Shown: positions 34,406 through 43,133 of the stretch, one piece after another
Layout of the letters: the number at the start of each line of letters is the position of its first letter
How positions within the stretch are numbered: the stretch's first letter is position 1
Source of the DNA: Gammaproteobacteria bacterium
GTDB taxonomy: Bacteria > Pseudomonadota > Gammaproteobacteria > Thiohalobacterales > Thiohalobacteraceae
DNA length: 64,000 nt
Direction: 5' to 3'
Assembly: GCA_018819175.1 (NCBI GenBank)
Contig: JAHJQQ010000011.1
Coordinates: 62,001-126,000, forward strand
The notes under the pieces: generated by a model
What the model was told of the DNA's origin: nothing
The model's input: the letters and a program-made list of their open reading frames with translations, nothing else
Databases searched by the model: none
Made by a program: the position numbers and the translations under genes

Positions 34406-36502
34406 GTGACCCAATCACCCGACCTGCAATCACAGCCGGTTACACTTCTGCGTGGCGTCGGTCCGCGAGCGGCGCAACGCTTGGCGAATCTGGGTATTGA
34501 GACCGTTCAGGATCTGCTCTTTCACCTGCCCTCGCGTTATCAGGATCGCACCCGCGTCGTGCCGATGGGGAGTTTGCGCCCCGGCGATGAAGCGGTCGTC
34601 GAGGGCAGTGTTGATCTCGCCGAAATAAAATTCGGTCGTAAGCGCATGTTACTGGTGCGCATATCGGACGGTACCGGTGCAATCACACTGCGTTTTTTCC
34701 ACTTCAATGCCAATCAACAGGCCGGTTTCGCGCGCGGTGTACGGTTACGATGTTATGGAGAAGTGCGCCCGGGCACAGTGACGTTGGAGATGGTGCATCC
34801 CGAATACAAACGTATCGATGAGCATGCCATCGAAGCGGTCGAAGAACATCTGACGCCGATCTATCCGACCACCGAAGGTTTACATCAACTGAGTTTGCGT
34901 CCGCTGACCGAACAGGCACTGGAGCGCTTGGCGCAATCCGGCGATGCGGGTCTGCGCGATTGGCTGCCTCCGGCGATTCTGAAGAAATTTAAATTACCCT
35001 CGCTGGCCGCGGCGATCCGCTACGTGCATCGCCCCCCGCCTGAGGCCAGTGTCGATGAACTGGAGGCGGGTCGACATCCCGCGCAGCAGCGTTTGGTGTT
35101 CGAAGAGCTGCTGGCGCATCACCTGAGTCTGCGGCAACTGCGCTATGCCGCCAAGGCGCAGCTCGCGCCGGTGTTGCAGGGGGATGGAAAGTTACGTGCA
35201 CGGTTTCTCGATGCACTCAGCTTCACACTCACGGCGGCGCAGCAACGTGTCGTTGCGGAGATCGCTGCGGATCTGCAACGCGAGCATCCCATGCTGCGGC
35301 TGGTGCAGGGTGATGTCGGCTCCGGCAAGACCGTGGTCGCTGCGCTCGCTGCTTTGCAGGCCGTCGAGGCCGGCGCCCAGGTGGCCATCATGGCGCCGAC
35401 CGAACTGTTGGCCGAACAACATTATCGAAATTTTCATGCCTGGATGACGCCACTGGGTCTTGAGGTTTCCTGGTTGTCGGGCAAGATCAAGGGCAAGGCG
35501 CGCACTGCGACACTGGCGGCCATTGCCGACGGTACTGCCGCCGTGATGGTCGGAACGCATGCCCTGTTTCAGGAGGATGTGCAGTTTGCGCGTCTGGGTC
35601 TGGTCATTGTCGATGAGCAGCATCGCTTCGGTGTGCACCAGCGTCTGGCCTTACGCGATAAAGGCAAGCAAGGCGAGACTCGGCCGCATCAATTGACCAT
35701 GACTGCGACACCGATACCGCGCACCCTGGCGATGACGCTGTATGCGGATCTGGATGCCTCGATCATTGATGAATTACCGCCGGGCCGCTCACCGGTGCAA
35801 ACCGTGGTGATACCCGATAATCGCCGTCCCGAAATCGTCGAACGGGTGCGTCAGGCCTGCGCGCAGGGCCGGCAGGCCTATTGGGTTTGCACCTTGATTG
35901 AAGAATCCGAGGCGTTGCAGTGTCAGGCCGCCGAGGATACTGCGGTGCAACTGGCCGAGGCGTTGCCGGATTTGCGTGTCGGTCTGGTGCATGGGCGGAT
36001 GAAGTCGCGCGACAAAGAGGCGGTGATGGCCAGCTTCAAGGCCGGTGAGTTGAATCTACTGGTGGCAACCACGGTCATCGAAGTCGGGGTGGATGTGCCG
36101 AACGCCTCGTTGATGATTATCGAGAACGCCGAGCGTCTCGGTTTGGCGCAGCTGCATCAGCTGCGCGGTCGGGTCGGTCGCGGCGCGGCGCAGAGCAGCT
36201 GTGTCTTGATGTACCGCAACCCGTTATCCGAGCAGGCGCGCGCGCGGTTGGGTGTGTTGCGCGACACCACTGACGGTTTCGAGATCGCGCGTCGCGATCT
36301 GGAGCTGCGCGGTCCGGGCGAAGTGCTCGGAACACGCCAGACCGGTTTGCTCAGTCTGCGTATCGCCGATCTGCTGCGTGATCAGGATCTATTGCCGAGT
36401 GTGGAGCAGGCCGCGGAAACCTTGCTGGAATCCTACCCTGAAAGCACCGCACCGCTGATCCGCCGCTGGTTGGGTGATGCCAGCCGCTATGGTGAGGTGT
36501 GA
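34406..36502 (+). CDS. recG: ATP-dependent DNA helicase RecG
   Basis: Branch-migrating helicase for stalled replication forks and recombination intermediates. From GTG 34406 (VTQSPDLQSQPVTLLRGVG), with AAGGA seven bases upstream, it has 698 residues, close to E. coli RecG; the frame is open to ATG 34325. Seen: helix-hairpin and wedge domain (LLRGVGPRAAQRLANLG, LLFHLPSRYQDRT), Walker A GDVGSGKTVVA, VDEQHRFGVHQR, TATPIPRTLAMT, and motif VI HQLRGRVGRG. Confidence 0.96.
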   Translation: MTQSPDLQSQPVTLLRGVGPRAAQRLANLGIETVQDLLFHLPSRYQDRTRVVPMGSLRPGDEAVVEGSVDLAEIKFGRKRMLLVRISDGTGAITLRFFHFNANQQAGFARGVRLRCYGEVRPGTVTLEMVHPEYKRIDEHAIEAVEEHLTPIYPTTEGLHQLSLRPLTEQALERLAQSGDAGLRDWLPPAILKKFKLPSLAAAIRYVHRPPPEASVDELEAGRHPAQQRLVFEELLAHHLSLRQLRYAAKAQLAPVLQGDGKLRARFLDALSFTLTAAQQRVVAEIAADLQREHPMLRLVQGDVGSGKTVVAALAALQAVEAGAQVAIMAPTELLAEQHYRNFHAWMTPLGLEVSWLSGKIKGKARTATLAAIADGTAAVMVGTHALFQEDVQFARLGLVIVDEQHRFGVHQRLALRDKGKQGETRPHQLTMTATPIPRTLAMTLYADLDASIIDELPPGRSPVQTVVIPDNRRPEIVERVRQACAQGRQAYWVCTLIEESEALQCQAAEDTAVQLAEALPDLRVGLVHGRMKSRDKEAVMASFKAGELNLLVATTVIEVGVDVPNASLMIIENAERLGLAQLHQLRGRVGRGAAQSSCVLMYRNPLSEQARARLGVLRDTTDGFEIARRDLELRGPGEVLGTRQTGLLSLRIADLLRDQDLLPSVEQAAETLLESYPESTAPLIRRWLGDASRYGEV

Positions 36503-36631
36503 TTGCTGTGCATGATTGTCGGACGCGCGGCTGACGCTGCCTCCGACGGGATCGGCCATCCGCACTACTTTGCGGCGGTAGAGGGGCTCAAACGCAGGCC
36601 CGAGGAGATCTGGGGGCGGCGCTCGGTATTC

Positions 36632-36656
36632 CGCGCAAAGACGCCAAGACGTTAAG
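36632..36656. repeat. Solitary copy of the spoT-ridA repeat arm
   Basis: The 25 bases from CGCGCAAAGACGC to TTAAG match the right outer arm of the spoT-ridA repeat (complement of 33858-33882) at 22 of 25 positions. No partner arm was found nearby. Confidence 0.55.
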
Positions 36657-36685
36657 TCACGCCCACCCCGTAACGCTCCACCAAA

Positions 36686-36830
36686 GTGGGGACAGATCTT
36701 CAGCTCTGTCCCCGTCCGTGCGGACCACGAGGTCAAGCGAAGCCGCAGTGGACCTCAGAGATGATTGTTGAGTGGTTCCGCTTTATTGTGTGGAACCACA
36801 ACGGGGACAGAGCTGAAGATCTGTCCCCAC
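36686..36830. repeat. 30-bp perfect inverted repeat, REP/MITE-like
   Basis: 36686-36715 and 36801-36830 are exact reverse complements over 30 bases with an 85-base spacer. Each arm is itself an imperfect palindrome: GGGGACAGA, eight bases, TCTGTCCCC. The spacer holds another small inverted repeat (GTGGTTCC and GGAACCAC, near 36775-36799). Pairs of palindromic units in opposite orientation are typical of REP elements moved by REP-associated tyrosine transposases; no transposase is in this window. Confidence 0.8.
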
Positions 36831-36920
36831 CGCGGCGGTATATTCGGAGCTGGTCAGGGTCATTCATTCACACGGCCGGATGCGTTAATCTGCGGCGTAA
36901 TTGCCAACCGATAGCCCGAT

Positions 36921-37796
36921 ATGCATCTCCAAGACCGCCTCTATCAATATTATCTACTGACCCGGCTGCATAAGCCGATCGGTATTCTGTTGTTGCTGTG
37001 GCCGACATTGTGGGCCTTGTGGATTGCTGCGCAAGGACTGCCGCCAACACAAATTCTGCTGGTGTTTGTCGCGGGCGTGGTGCTGATGCGCTCGGCCGGC
37101 TGCGTGATCAACGATTATGCCGACCGGAATTTCGATCAGCATGTAGAGCGCACTCAAGATCGTCCTATCGCGGCGGGTCGCGTCAGCCCGCCGGAAGCCT
37201 TGGTGCTGTTCGCGTTGCTCTGTGTCATTGCCTTTATTCTGGTGCTGACGCTCAACCGCTTGACGCTGTATTTGTCCTTCGGCGCTTTGTTGCTCGCGGC
37301 GCTTTATCCCTTTACCAAACGCTACACGTATCTGCCGCAGTTGGTGCTCGGCGCGGCCTTTGGTTGGGCGATCCCGATGGCCTTTGCCGCCGTGCAGGAT
37401 CAGGTGCCGAAAATCGCCTGGTTGTTATTCGTGGTGAATATCCTCTGGGCCACGGCCTATGACACCTTCTACGCCATGGTTGATCGTGATGATGATGTCA
37501 AAATCGGTGTGAAATCCACGGCCATCCTGTTCGGCTCGGCCGATCGCCTGGTCATTGGGGTGTTGCAGATTCTGGTACTGGTTGGCCTGATTCTGATCGG
37601 GCGGATGGCCGGGCTAGGCCTGTATTTTTATCTGGGGCTGTTGATCGCTGCTGGCTTGGCGCTGTATCAGCAATACCTTGCACGTAATCGGGATAAATCG
37701 GGTTGCTTCCAGGCGTTCTTGAATAACAATTGGTTCGGCGCGACGGTATTTTCTGGAATATTTCTGCACTATCTGGCGTCTCCCTTTCCGCTTTGA
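36921..37796 (+). CDS. ubiA: 4-hydroxybenzoate polyprenyltransferase
   Basis: Integral membrane prenyltransferase of ubiquinone synthesis. 291 residues, about eight to nine membrane segments. Both Asp-rich prenyl-diphosphate motifs are present: NDYADRNFDQHVERTQDRP and YDTFYAMVDRDDDVKIGVKS. No ubiC is adjacent. Probably transcribed from the gap holding the 30-bp repeat. Confidence 0.95.
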   Translation: MHLQDRLYQYYLLTRLHKPIGILLLLWPTLWALWIAAQGLPPTQILLVFVAGVVLMRSAGCVINDYADRNFDQHVERTQDRPIAAGRVSPPEALVLFALLCVIAFILVLTLNRLTLYLSFGALLLAALYPFTKRYTYLPQLVLGAAFGWAIPMAFAAVQDQVPKIAWLLFVVNILWATAYDTFYAMVDRDDDVKIGVKSTAILFGSADRLVIGVLQILVLVGLILIGRMAGLGLYFYLGLLIAAGLALYQQYLARNRDKSGCFQAFLNNNWFGATVFSGIFLHYLASPFPL

Positions 37797-37865
37797 TTTA
37801 TCGAAGCAGATTCAAGTGATTGGGTGAATTACCCGATACCCTCTTCGGTTGTCCAGAATAGTCCT

Positions 37866-39545
37866 ATGAACAAGCCGCCAAAACCCGTTCAATTTCGCAG
37901 TGCAAGCACGGCGTCGGAGCCAAAATTGGACTCTGAGCTGGAACGTGAACTGCTGCGAGCTTATATCGACAGTGCCAATGACGGTATTTTCGTCATTTGT
38001 GATGAAATGAAATTCCATGTTGCCAACCCGCTGCTGGAGCAGTGGTTGGGGCTGGGTGAGGCGGAGTTAACCGCCCATGGGCGGCGGATACCCATTACCG
38101 AGCTGTTCGGCTCCGCGGAAACCGAAGCATTGTTCTGCAGCCAGTTTATAAAGGTGCTGCAGGGTAAGCCGGCCAGTTTCGAAGCGGCGTTGAATCCGCC
38201 CAAGGGGACGCCACGCTGGGTGGAATTCAGTCTCAGCCGCGTGCAGCTTGAAGTGGGCGACTTGGTCATTGGCATTCTGCGCGATGTCACCGAACGTCGG
38301 CGTCTGCATACCACACTGCAGCACAATGCCAGTCATGACGATCTCACCGGACTGCTCAATCGGCGCGAATTTCAGATGCGCCTCAATGCGCTGGTGGATA
38401 CCGCCCATACCCGTGGTGGACAGCACGCCCTGATCTATGTCGATCTGGATCAATTGGGTGTCTGTCTTAATGCCTTGGTGAAGGATCAGGGTGTGCTTGC
38501 GCGACTTGGTGGCGATGAATTTGGGTTGCTGTTGAACGACATCCCCATCGAACAGGCCATGGCAGTGGCGGAGGCATTGTGTGATGCCGTGGCTGCCTAC
38601 CGCTTCACTTGGCAGGAACAGCATTTCGACATCACGGCCAGTATCGGCGTGCGCGCCATTACGGCAGAGACGGTATCCGCTGAAGATGTGCTCAGTGCGG
38701 CGGATGCCGCCTGCTATGTCGCCAAGGATCAGGGACGCAACCGTGCACAACTGTATTTCGGCGGCAAGGCCTGTGCCGGGAAGCGTCAGGAAATGCAATG
38801 GGTCGGCAAGATCCAGAAGGCCTTGGAAGAGAATCGGCTGCAGATCTGGCAGCAAAGCATCCTGAATTTATCGGCCCAGGGTGCAACACAGTTCGAGGTG
38901 TTGCTCCGGCTGGTGGATGAACAGGGTGGGATTGTTGCCCCTGGACAGTTTTTCCCCGCGGCCGAGCGTTACGGCCTGATGCCGGCAATTGATCGTTGGG
39001 TGATCAATCATTTGTTGCTGGACGCACAGCATGCAGGATTGCGTGCCGCGTTGGATAACCAGACTGTCACGCGTTGCGCCATCAATCTTTCCGGTGCCAG
39101 TCTCAATGACGACCGGTTTGTGGAATACCTGGAAGCCATCTTGAAACGCAATCCATTGCTGTGCTCTGCGCTGTGCTTCGAGATTACCGAGACGGTAGCC
39201 GTCGCCAATTTCGGACGCGCACGGGAAGTCATCAATACCGTCAAGCAATTCGGCTGCCAGTTTGCCCTGGATGATTTCGGTAGCGGCATGTCCTCGTTTG
39301 GCTATTTGAAAAATCTGCCCGTGGATTATTTGAAAATAGATGGCTCCTTGGTGCGGCAGATTGACAGCAATCCGACCGACCTGGCCATGCTGGATGCCAT
39401 CAACCGTATCGGTCAGGTGCTGGGGCTGCAGACAGTTGCCGAATTTGTAGAATCCGAACGCTCCCTTCAACTGCTGCGTGATATCGGCGTTAATTACGCA
39501 CAGGGCTATGCCATACATCGGCCCGAGTTGCTCGCCTGGAGGTGA
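37866..39545 (+). CDS. PAS-GGDEF-EAL protein with an internally deleted GGDEF domain
   Basis: About 559 residues from ATG 37866 (GTG 37824 also possible). PAS-like domain at about 30-150, GGDEF domain from HDDLTGLLNRREF, EAL domain to the end. No membrane segments. The GGDEF signature is present (RLGGDEFGLL, 215-219), but only 22 residues separate the metal Asp of DLDQ (193) from it, against 41 in PleD; the missing 19 residues are those with the VND and GHxxGD nucleotide contacts. The RxxD inhibitory site is also absent. EAL residues look intact: EVLLRL, NLSGASL, EITET, DDFGSG, YLKIDG, AEFVESE and AQGYAI. Prediction: a c-di-GMP phosphodiesterase without cyclase activity. Confidence 0.88.
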   Translation: MNKPPKPVQFRSASTASEPKLDSELERELLRAYIDSANDGIFVICDEMKFHVANPLLEQWLGLGEAELTAHGRRIPITELFGSAETEALFCSQFIKVLQGKPASFEAALNPPKGTPRWVEFSLSRVQLEVGDLVIGILRDVTERRRLHTTLQHNASHDDLTGLLNRREFQMRLNALVDTAHTRGGQHALIYVDLDQLGVCLNALVKDQGVLARLGGDEFGLLLNDIPIEQAMAVAEALCDAVAAYRFTWQEQHFDITASIGVRAITAETVSAEDVLSAADAACYVAKDQGRNRAQLYFGGKACAGKRQEMQWVGKIQKALEENRLQIWQQSILNLSAQGATQFEVLLRLVDEQGGIVAPGQFFPAAERYGLMPAIDRWVINHLLLDAQHAGLRAALDNQTVTRCAINLSGASLNDDRFVEYLEAILKRNPLLCSALCFEITETVAVANFGRAREVINTVKQFGCQFALDDFGSGMSSFGYLKNLPVDYLKIDGSLVRQIDSNPTDLAMLDAINRIGQVLGLQTVAEFVESERSLQLLRDIGVNYAQGYAIHRPELLAWR

Positions 39546-39586
39546 TCGGCAGTACGCTGCCAGCCCTGCCAGCAGTTCATCTTCTA

Positions 39587-40285
39587 TCATGCGTTCCGGT
39601 GCGTTCGCGCACACACCCATACGTCGATTCGTTCCGCCCCCGCCTTGCGCAGCAATTTAGCCACGGCGTTCAGGGTGCTGCCGGTGGTCAGTACATCATC
39701 GACCAAGGCCACATGGCGCGCCTGCAAGGGGCGTGTCAGCGCAAAGGCGTCGCGCAGATTGCTGCGCCGCTGGCTGCCGCTGAGCAGCGACTGCGGTGGC
39801 GTTGGCCGGGTGCGGATACAACTCTCAATATCGAGCGGACATCGCAGCTGTTGGCTCAACGGCCGGGCAATCTCGATGGCCTGATTGAAGCCGCGTTCAC
39901 GCTGGCGGCTTGGATGTAACGGTACCGGGATAATGCAGTCGGGTGACGGTACCTTGGCTAAGCGGGCTCCCAGCAGCGCGGCAAACAGGCGCGCTTGATG
40001 GAGGCCGGCAGCGAATTTGAGTTGCAGGATCAATTGGTCCACAGGTGGCGCATAGTGGAACAGGGCAATGCCGGTATCGAAGATTGGCGGATGGTGCTGA
40101 CAGGCACCGCACAGCTGACCGGGATAATGCAGCGGTAGCGAGCAGCGCGGACAGGCCAGGGTCAGCCAGGGCAGATCGTCGTGACAGGCGCGGCAGAGAT
40201 TCAGTCCGCTGGGGTCCTTTGCCAGGCACAGCTGGCAATGGCTGGGAATGAGCCATTGCGGCCTGAGTGGCCAGTTGTAAACCAT
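39587..40285 (-). CDS. comF: ComF-family phosphoribosyltransferase-like protein
   Basis: 232 residues. N-terminal zinc-binding cysteines (CQLCLAKDPSGLNLCRACHD and CPRC...CGAC) and a C-terminal phosphoribosyltransferase motif (VALVDDVLTTGSTLNAV). ComF proteins assist natural transformation in several bacteria. GAAAGGGA lies before the ATG. It diverges from the biotin operon, and its first codons contain half of a probable BirA operator. Confidence 0.9.
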   Translation of the reverse strand: MVYNWPLRPQWLIPSHCQLCLAKDPSGLNLCRACHDDLPWLTLACPRCSLPLHYPGQLCGACQHHPPIFDTGIALFHYAPPVDQLILQLKFAAGLHQARLFAALLGARLAKVPSPDCIIPVPLHPSRQRERGFNQAIEIARPLSQQLRCPLDIESCIRTRPTPPQSLLSGSQRRSNLRDAFALTRPLQARHVALVDDVLTTGSTLNAVAKLLRKAGAERIDVWVCARTHRNA

Positions 40286-40308
40286 ATGAATTCCCTTTCA
40301 GTTGACAG
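40275..40308. promoter_or_regulatory. Probable BirA operator for the biotin operon
   Basis: TTGTAAACC (40275-40283) is a perfect match to one half of the enteric BirA operator; 16 bases later AGTTGACAG matches the other half (GGTTTACAA) at six of nine positions. The 16-base spacing equals that of the E. coli bio operator. It lies about 60 bases before the first gene of the bio operon and overlaps the comF start. A -10-like GATAAT is at 40308-40313. Confidence 0.5.
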
Positions 40309-40366
40309 ATAATGCACCCCGGTAGCCATCCTGGTCCCGGCGGTCTTCAGTTTAGCAGCAGGTTAT

Positions 40367-40840
40367 ATGTCAGATCCCAGCGCGATGCAGTCTCCACCGC
40401 AGCAGATCTCCGCGCGGAGCGCGCGCTTCAGCGCTTCCCTGTTCAATTATGGCAATGTCATCGCCATGATTCCGGGTCTGCTGTTGGCACCCTATATTCT
40501 CTGGGCGCATCCCACAGGGACTTCCACGGTCCTGCTGTTCGTACTGATGATCGTGCCGCCGATCCTCTGGTTCGGCGCCTCCATAGTGGTTTATGCCCTG
40601 GCCCGGCATCACCCCGATCCGCAAGTTGGGCACTGTACCCAGCAGGCGGCCTATCGCTTTTACGGCATGTTCGGCCTGGTCATCCCGGTCGGCACTTTTT
40701 ATGGCACCGACTGGCGACTGTGGATTATCACCGGCGGCATCGTGGCGCTGATACTGATCCCCTGGTCGGTGCTGGAACTGCGGCGCATTGCGCGCCTGCC
40801 CTGGCGGGACATTACCTTGAATGAGGAGACCCACACATGA
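40367..40840 (+). CDS. Four-TM membrane protein, first gene of the biotin operon
   Basis: 157 residues with about four hydrophobic segments (MIPGLLLAPYILWA, VLLFVLMIVPPILWFGASIVVYAL, FYGMFGLVIPVGTFYG, WIITGGIVALILIPWSVLEL). No family recognised. Its stop overlaps the bioB start by four bases (ATGA), so the two are translationally coupled; this suggests but does not prove a role in biotin synthesis or precursor handling. A longer frame at 40312-40824 in another phase is a shadow. Confidence 0.75.
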   Translation: MSDPSAMQSPPQQISARSARFSASLFNYGNVIAMIPGLLLAPYILWAHPTGTSTVLLFVLMIVPPILWFGASIVVYALARHHPDPQVGHCTQQAAYRFYGMFGLVIPVGTFYGTDWRLWIITGGIVALILIPWSVLELRRIARLPWRDITLNEETHT

Positions 40841-41820
40841 TAGCAACGGCAACCTCACGGGACACTCGGCCCGCGGATGGCGAACTGCGTCACGATTGGA
40901 CGCGCGCGGAAATCCTGGCGCTGTTCGCGCAGCCCTTCAATGATCTGATGTTTGCGGCGCAGCAGACGCATCGCGCGCATTTCGATCCGAATGCGGTGCA
41001 GATCAGCACGCTGCTGTCGATCAAGACCGGCGCCTGCCCGGAGGATTGCGCCTACTGCCCGCAGAGTGCGCATTACAAAACCGAATTGAATATCGAGCGT
41101 TTGCTGCCCCTGGAGGATGTGCTCAACGAGGCGCGTGCCGCCAAGGCGCGCGGGGCGAGTCGTTTCTGCATGGGCGCGGCCTGGCGCAGTCCGCGCGACA
41201 AGGATCTGGAACAGGTCGCGGCGATGATCGGTGGCGTCAAGGCACTGGGGCTGGAAACCTGCGTCACGCTGGGCATGCTCACAGAACCACAGACCGCGCG
41301 GCTCAAGGACGCCGGCCTGGATTATTACAATCATAATCTCGATACCTCGCCGGAATTTTATGGCGAGGTCATCACCACCCGTACCTATCAGGATCGTCTC
41401 GATACCCTCAAGCATGTGCGTGATGCCGGTATCAACGTTTGCGCCGGCGGCATCGTCGGCATGGGCGAGAGTCGCGAGGATCGCGCCGGTCTCTTGCAGG
41501 AGCTCGCCAACCTGCCGAAGCATCCGGAAAGCGTGCCGATCAATCTGCTGGTGCGTGTCGAAGGCACGCCGCTGGCCGAGGTCACCGCGCCAGACCCGTT
41601 CGATTTCGTGCGCACGCTCGCCGTCGCGCGGTTGATGATGCCGAAATCCTATGTGCGGCTATCGGCCGGCCGCACCGACATCAGCGATGAGCTGCAGGCG
41701 CTGTGTTTCCTGGCCGGTGCCAATTCGATTTTCTACGGTGAGCGGTTGCTGACAACCGAAAATCCAGAGTGCGATCGCGATCGGAAATTATTTGACCGTC
41801 TTGGGTTAACACCGGTTTAG
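40837..41820 (+). CDS. bioB: Biotin synthase
   Basis: Radical-SAM sulfur insertion converting dethiobiotin to biotin. 327 residues: CPEDCAYCPQSAHYKT for the 4Fe-4S cluster, further cysteines in FCMGAAWR and ETCVTLGML for the 2Fe-2S cluster, and NHNLDTSPEFY. It overlaps the upstream membrane gene by four bases and is separated from bioF by a 135-base gap holding a repeat. Confidence 0.98.
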   Translation: MIATATSRDTRPADGELRHDWTRAEILALFAQPFNDLMFAAQQTHRAHFDPNAVQISTLLSIKTGACPEDCAYCPQSAHYKTELNIERLLPLEDVLNEARAAKARGASRFCMGAAWRSPRDKDLEQVAAMIGGVKALGLETCVTLGMLTEPQTARLKDAGLDYYNHNLDTSPEFYGEVITTRTYQDRLDTLKHVRDAGINVCAGGIVGMGESREDRAGLLQELANLPKHPESVPINLLVRVEGTPLAEVTAPDPFDFVRTLAVARLMMPKSYVRLSAGRTDISDELQALCFLAGANSIFYGERLLTTENPECDRDRKLFDRLGLTPV

Positions 41821-41827
41821 ATCTGTA

Positions 41828-41935
41828 ATGTAGGGCGCATTAGGCCGCAGGCCGTAATGCGCCGGATGTTACAACGCTGCTCGATAGCTCAGGATAAACA
41901 TGCGGCGCAATACGCTACGCTATTGCGCCCTACAT
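41828..41935. repeat. REP/MITE-like element inside the bio operon
   Basis: Terminal 12-bp inverted arms ATGTAGGGCGCA (41828-41839) and its complement (41924-41935), each opening into its own hairpin: GCGCATTAGGCC around GCA on the left, GCGCAATA/TATTGCGC on the right. The element fills nearly all of the gap between bioB and bioF. Confidence 0.7.
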
Positions 41936-41955
41936 GATTCAATTTCTCAAAACCT

Positions 41956-43131
41956 ATGAAAGACCTTCGCCACGAGCTTGAACAACGCAAGGCGCAACGG
42001 CTGTATCGGGCGCGGCGTGTCAGCGCTAGTCCGCAGGGCGCGGAGATGCAGGTCGACGGTGAACGGCTGCTCAGCTTTTGCAGTAACGACTATTTAGGGC
42101 TGGCCAACCATCCCGAGGTGATCAGTGCGCTGCAATCCGGCGCGCAAACCTGGGGTGTCGGCAGTGGCGCGGCGCATCTGGTGAGCGGGCACAGTGCGGC
42201 ACATCATGCGCTCGAAGAGGAACTGGCCGATTTCGTTGGTCGGCCACGCGCCTTGTTGTTCTCAACCGGCTATATGGCGAATCTCGGTGTCATCGGCGCC
42301 CTGCTGGGACATGCCGATCGCCTGTTCGAAGATAGATTCAATCATGCCTCGCTGTTGGATGCCGCGCGTTACAGCGGCGCGCGTCTGGTGCGTTATGCGC
42401 ATGCCGATGTGACGGATCTGCGCGCCCGTGTGCAGAGCAGCGGTTCAGGTGAACGATTGATCGCAACCGATGGTGTGTTCAGCATGGATGGCGACATCGC
42501 ACCGTTACCGGAGCTGGCCGCCTGCGCACGTGATAATCATGCCTGGTTGATGGTGGACGACGCCCACGGCATCGGTGTGCTGGGCAAGCACGGTCGCGGA
42601 ACTGTTGATCACTGCGGTTTGAATGCCAGCGATGTGCCAATTCTAATGGCAACGCTCGGTAAGGCCTTCGGCACCTTCGGTGCCTTTGTGGCGGGCGACG
42701 ATGATCTGATCGAAACCTTGATCCAGCAGGCGCGTACCTACATCTATACCACGGCGACACCGCCGGCCTTGGCCGAGGCGACGCGTGCGAGTCTGCGGCT
42801 GGTACAGCAGGAATCCTGGCGGCGCGAAAAATTACATGCCTTGATCACGCGATTTCAGCGTGGTGCGGCAGAGCTGGGCCTGACGCTCATGGCCTCTGAG
42901 ACACCGATACAACCCTTGTTGGTAGGCGAATCCGCGCAGGCGCTGCAGTTCAGTGCGCGCATGCAACAGCGTGGCATACTGGTGCCGGCCATGCGGCCGC
43001 CAACCGTGCCGGAAGGGACCGCGCGATTGCGTATCACCTTGAGTGCGGCGCACGAAGAGGCGCATATAGATCGTCTGTTGACGGCTCTCGAAGAAGTGTT
43101 CTGTCATCCTTTCAGCGAACTGTTAGGTTGA
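41956..43131 (+). CDS. bioF: 8-amino-7-oxononanoate synthase
   Basis: PLP enzyme joining pimeloyl-ACP and alanine. 391 residues: SNDYLGLANHPEV at the N-terminus, MVDDAHGIGVLG, the PLP Lys in ATLGKAFGTFGAF, and RTYIYTTATPPALAEA. It ends two bases before the bioH ATG. Confidence 0.97.
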   Translation: MKDLRHELEQRKAQRLYRARRVSASPQGAEMQVDGERLLSFCSNDYLGLANHPEVISALQSGAQTWGVGSGAAHLVSGHSAAHHALEEELADFVGRPRALLFSTGYMANLGVIGALLGHADRLFEDRFNHASLLDAARYSGARLVRYAHADVTDLRARVQSSGSGERLIATDGVFSMDGDIAPLPELAACARDNHAWLMVDDAHGIGVLGKHGRGTVDHCGLNASDVPILMATLGKAFGTFGAFVAGDDDLIETLIQQARTYIYTTATPPALAEATRASLRLVQQESWRREKLHALITRFQRGAAELGLTLMASETPIQPLLVGESAQALQFSARMQQRGILVPAMRPPTVPEGTARLRITLSAAHEEAHIDRLLTALEEVFCHPFSELLG

Positions 43132-43133
43132 TC

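Larger units (their letters stand above)
36503..36920. other. 418-base gene-free gap between recG and ubiA
   Basis: No gene seen. Contains a solitary arm of the spoT-ridA repeat (36632-36656) and a 30-bp perfect inverted repeat (36686-36830), both listed separately. The first 120 bases have no recognised structure. A ubiA promoter was not identified. Confidence 0.6.

Noticed and set aside
40312..40824. 170-residue frame overlapping the first bio-operon gene
   Set aside because: It lies in another phase of the 40367-40840 gene, is rich in Arg, Gly and His without a sensible pattern, and lacks the coupling to bioB.
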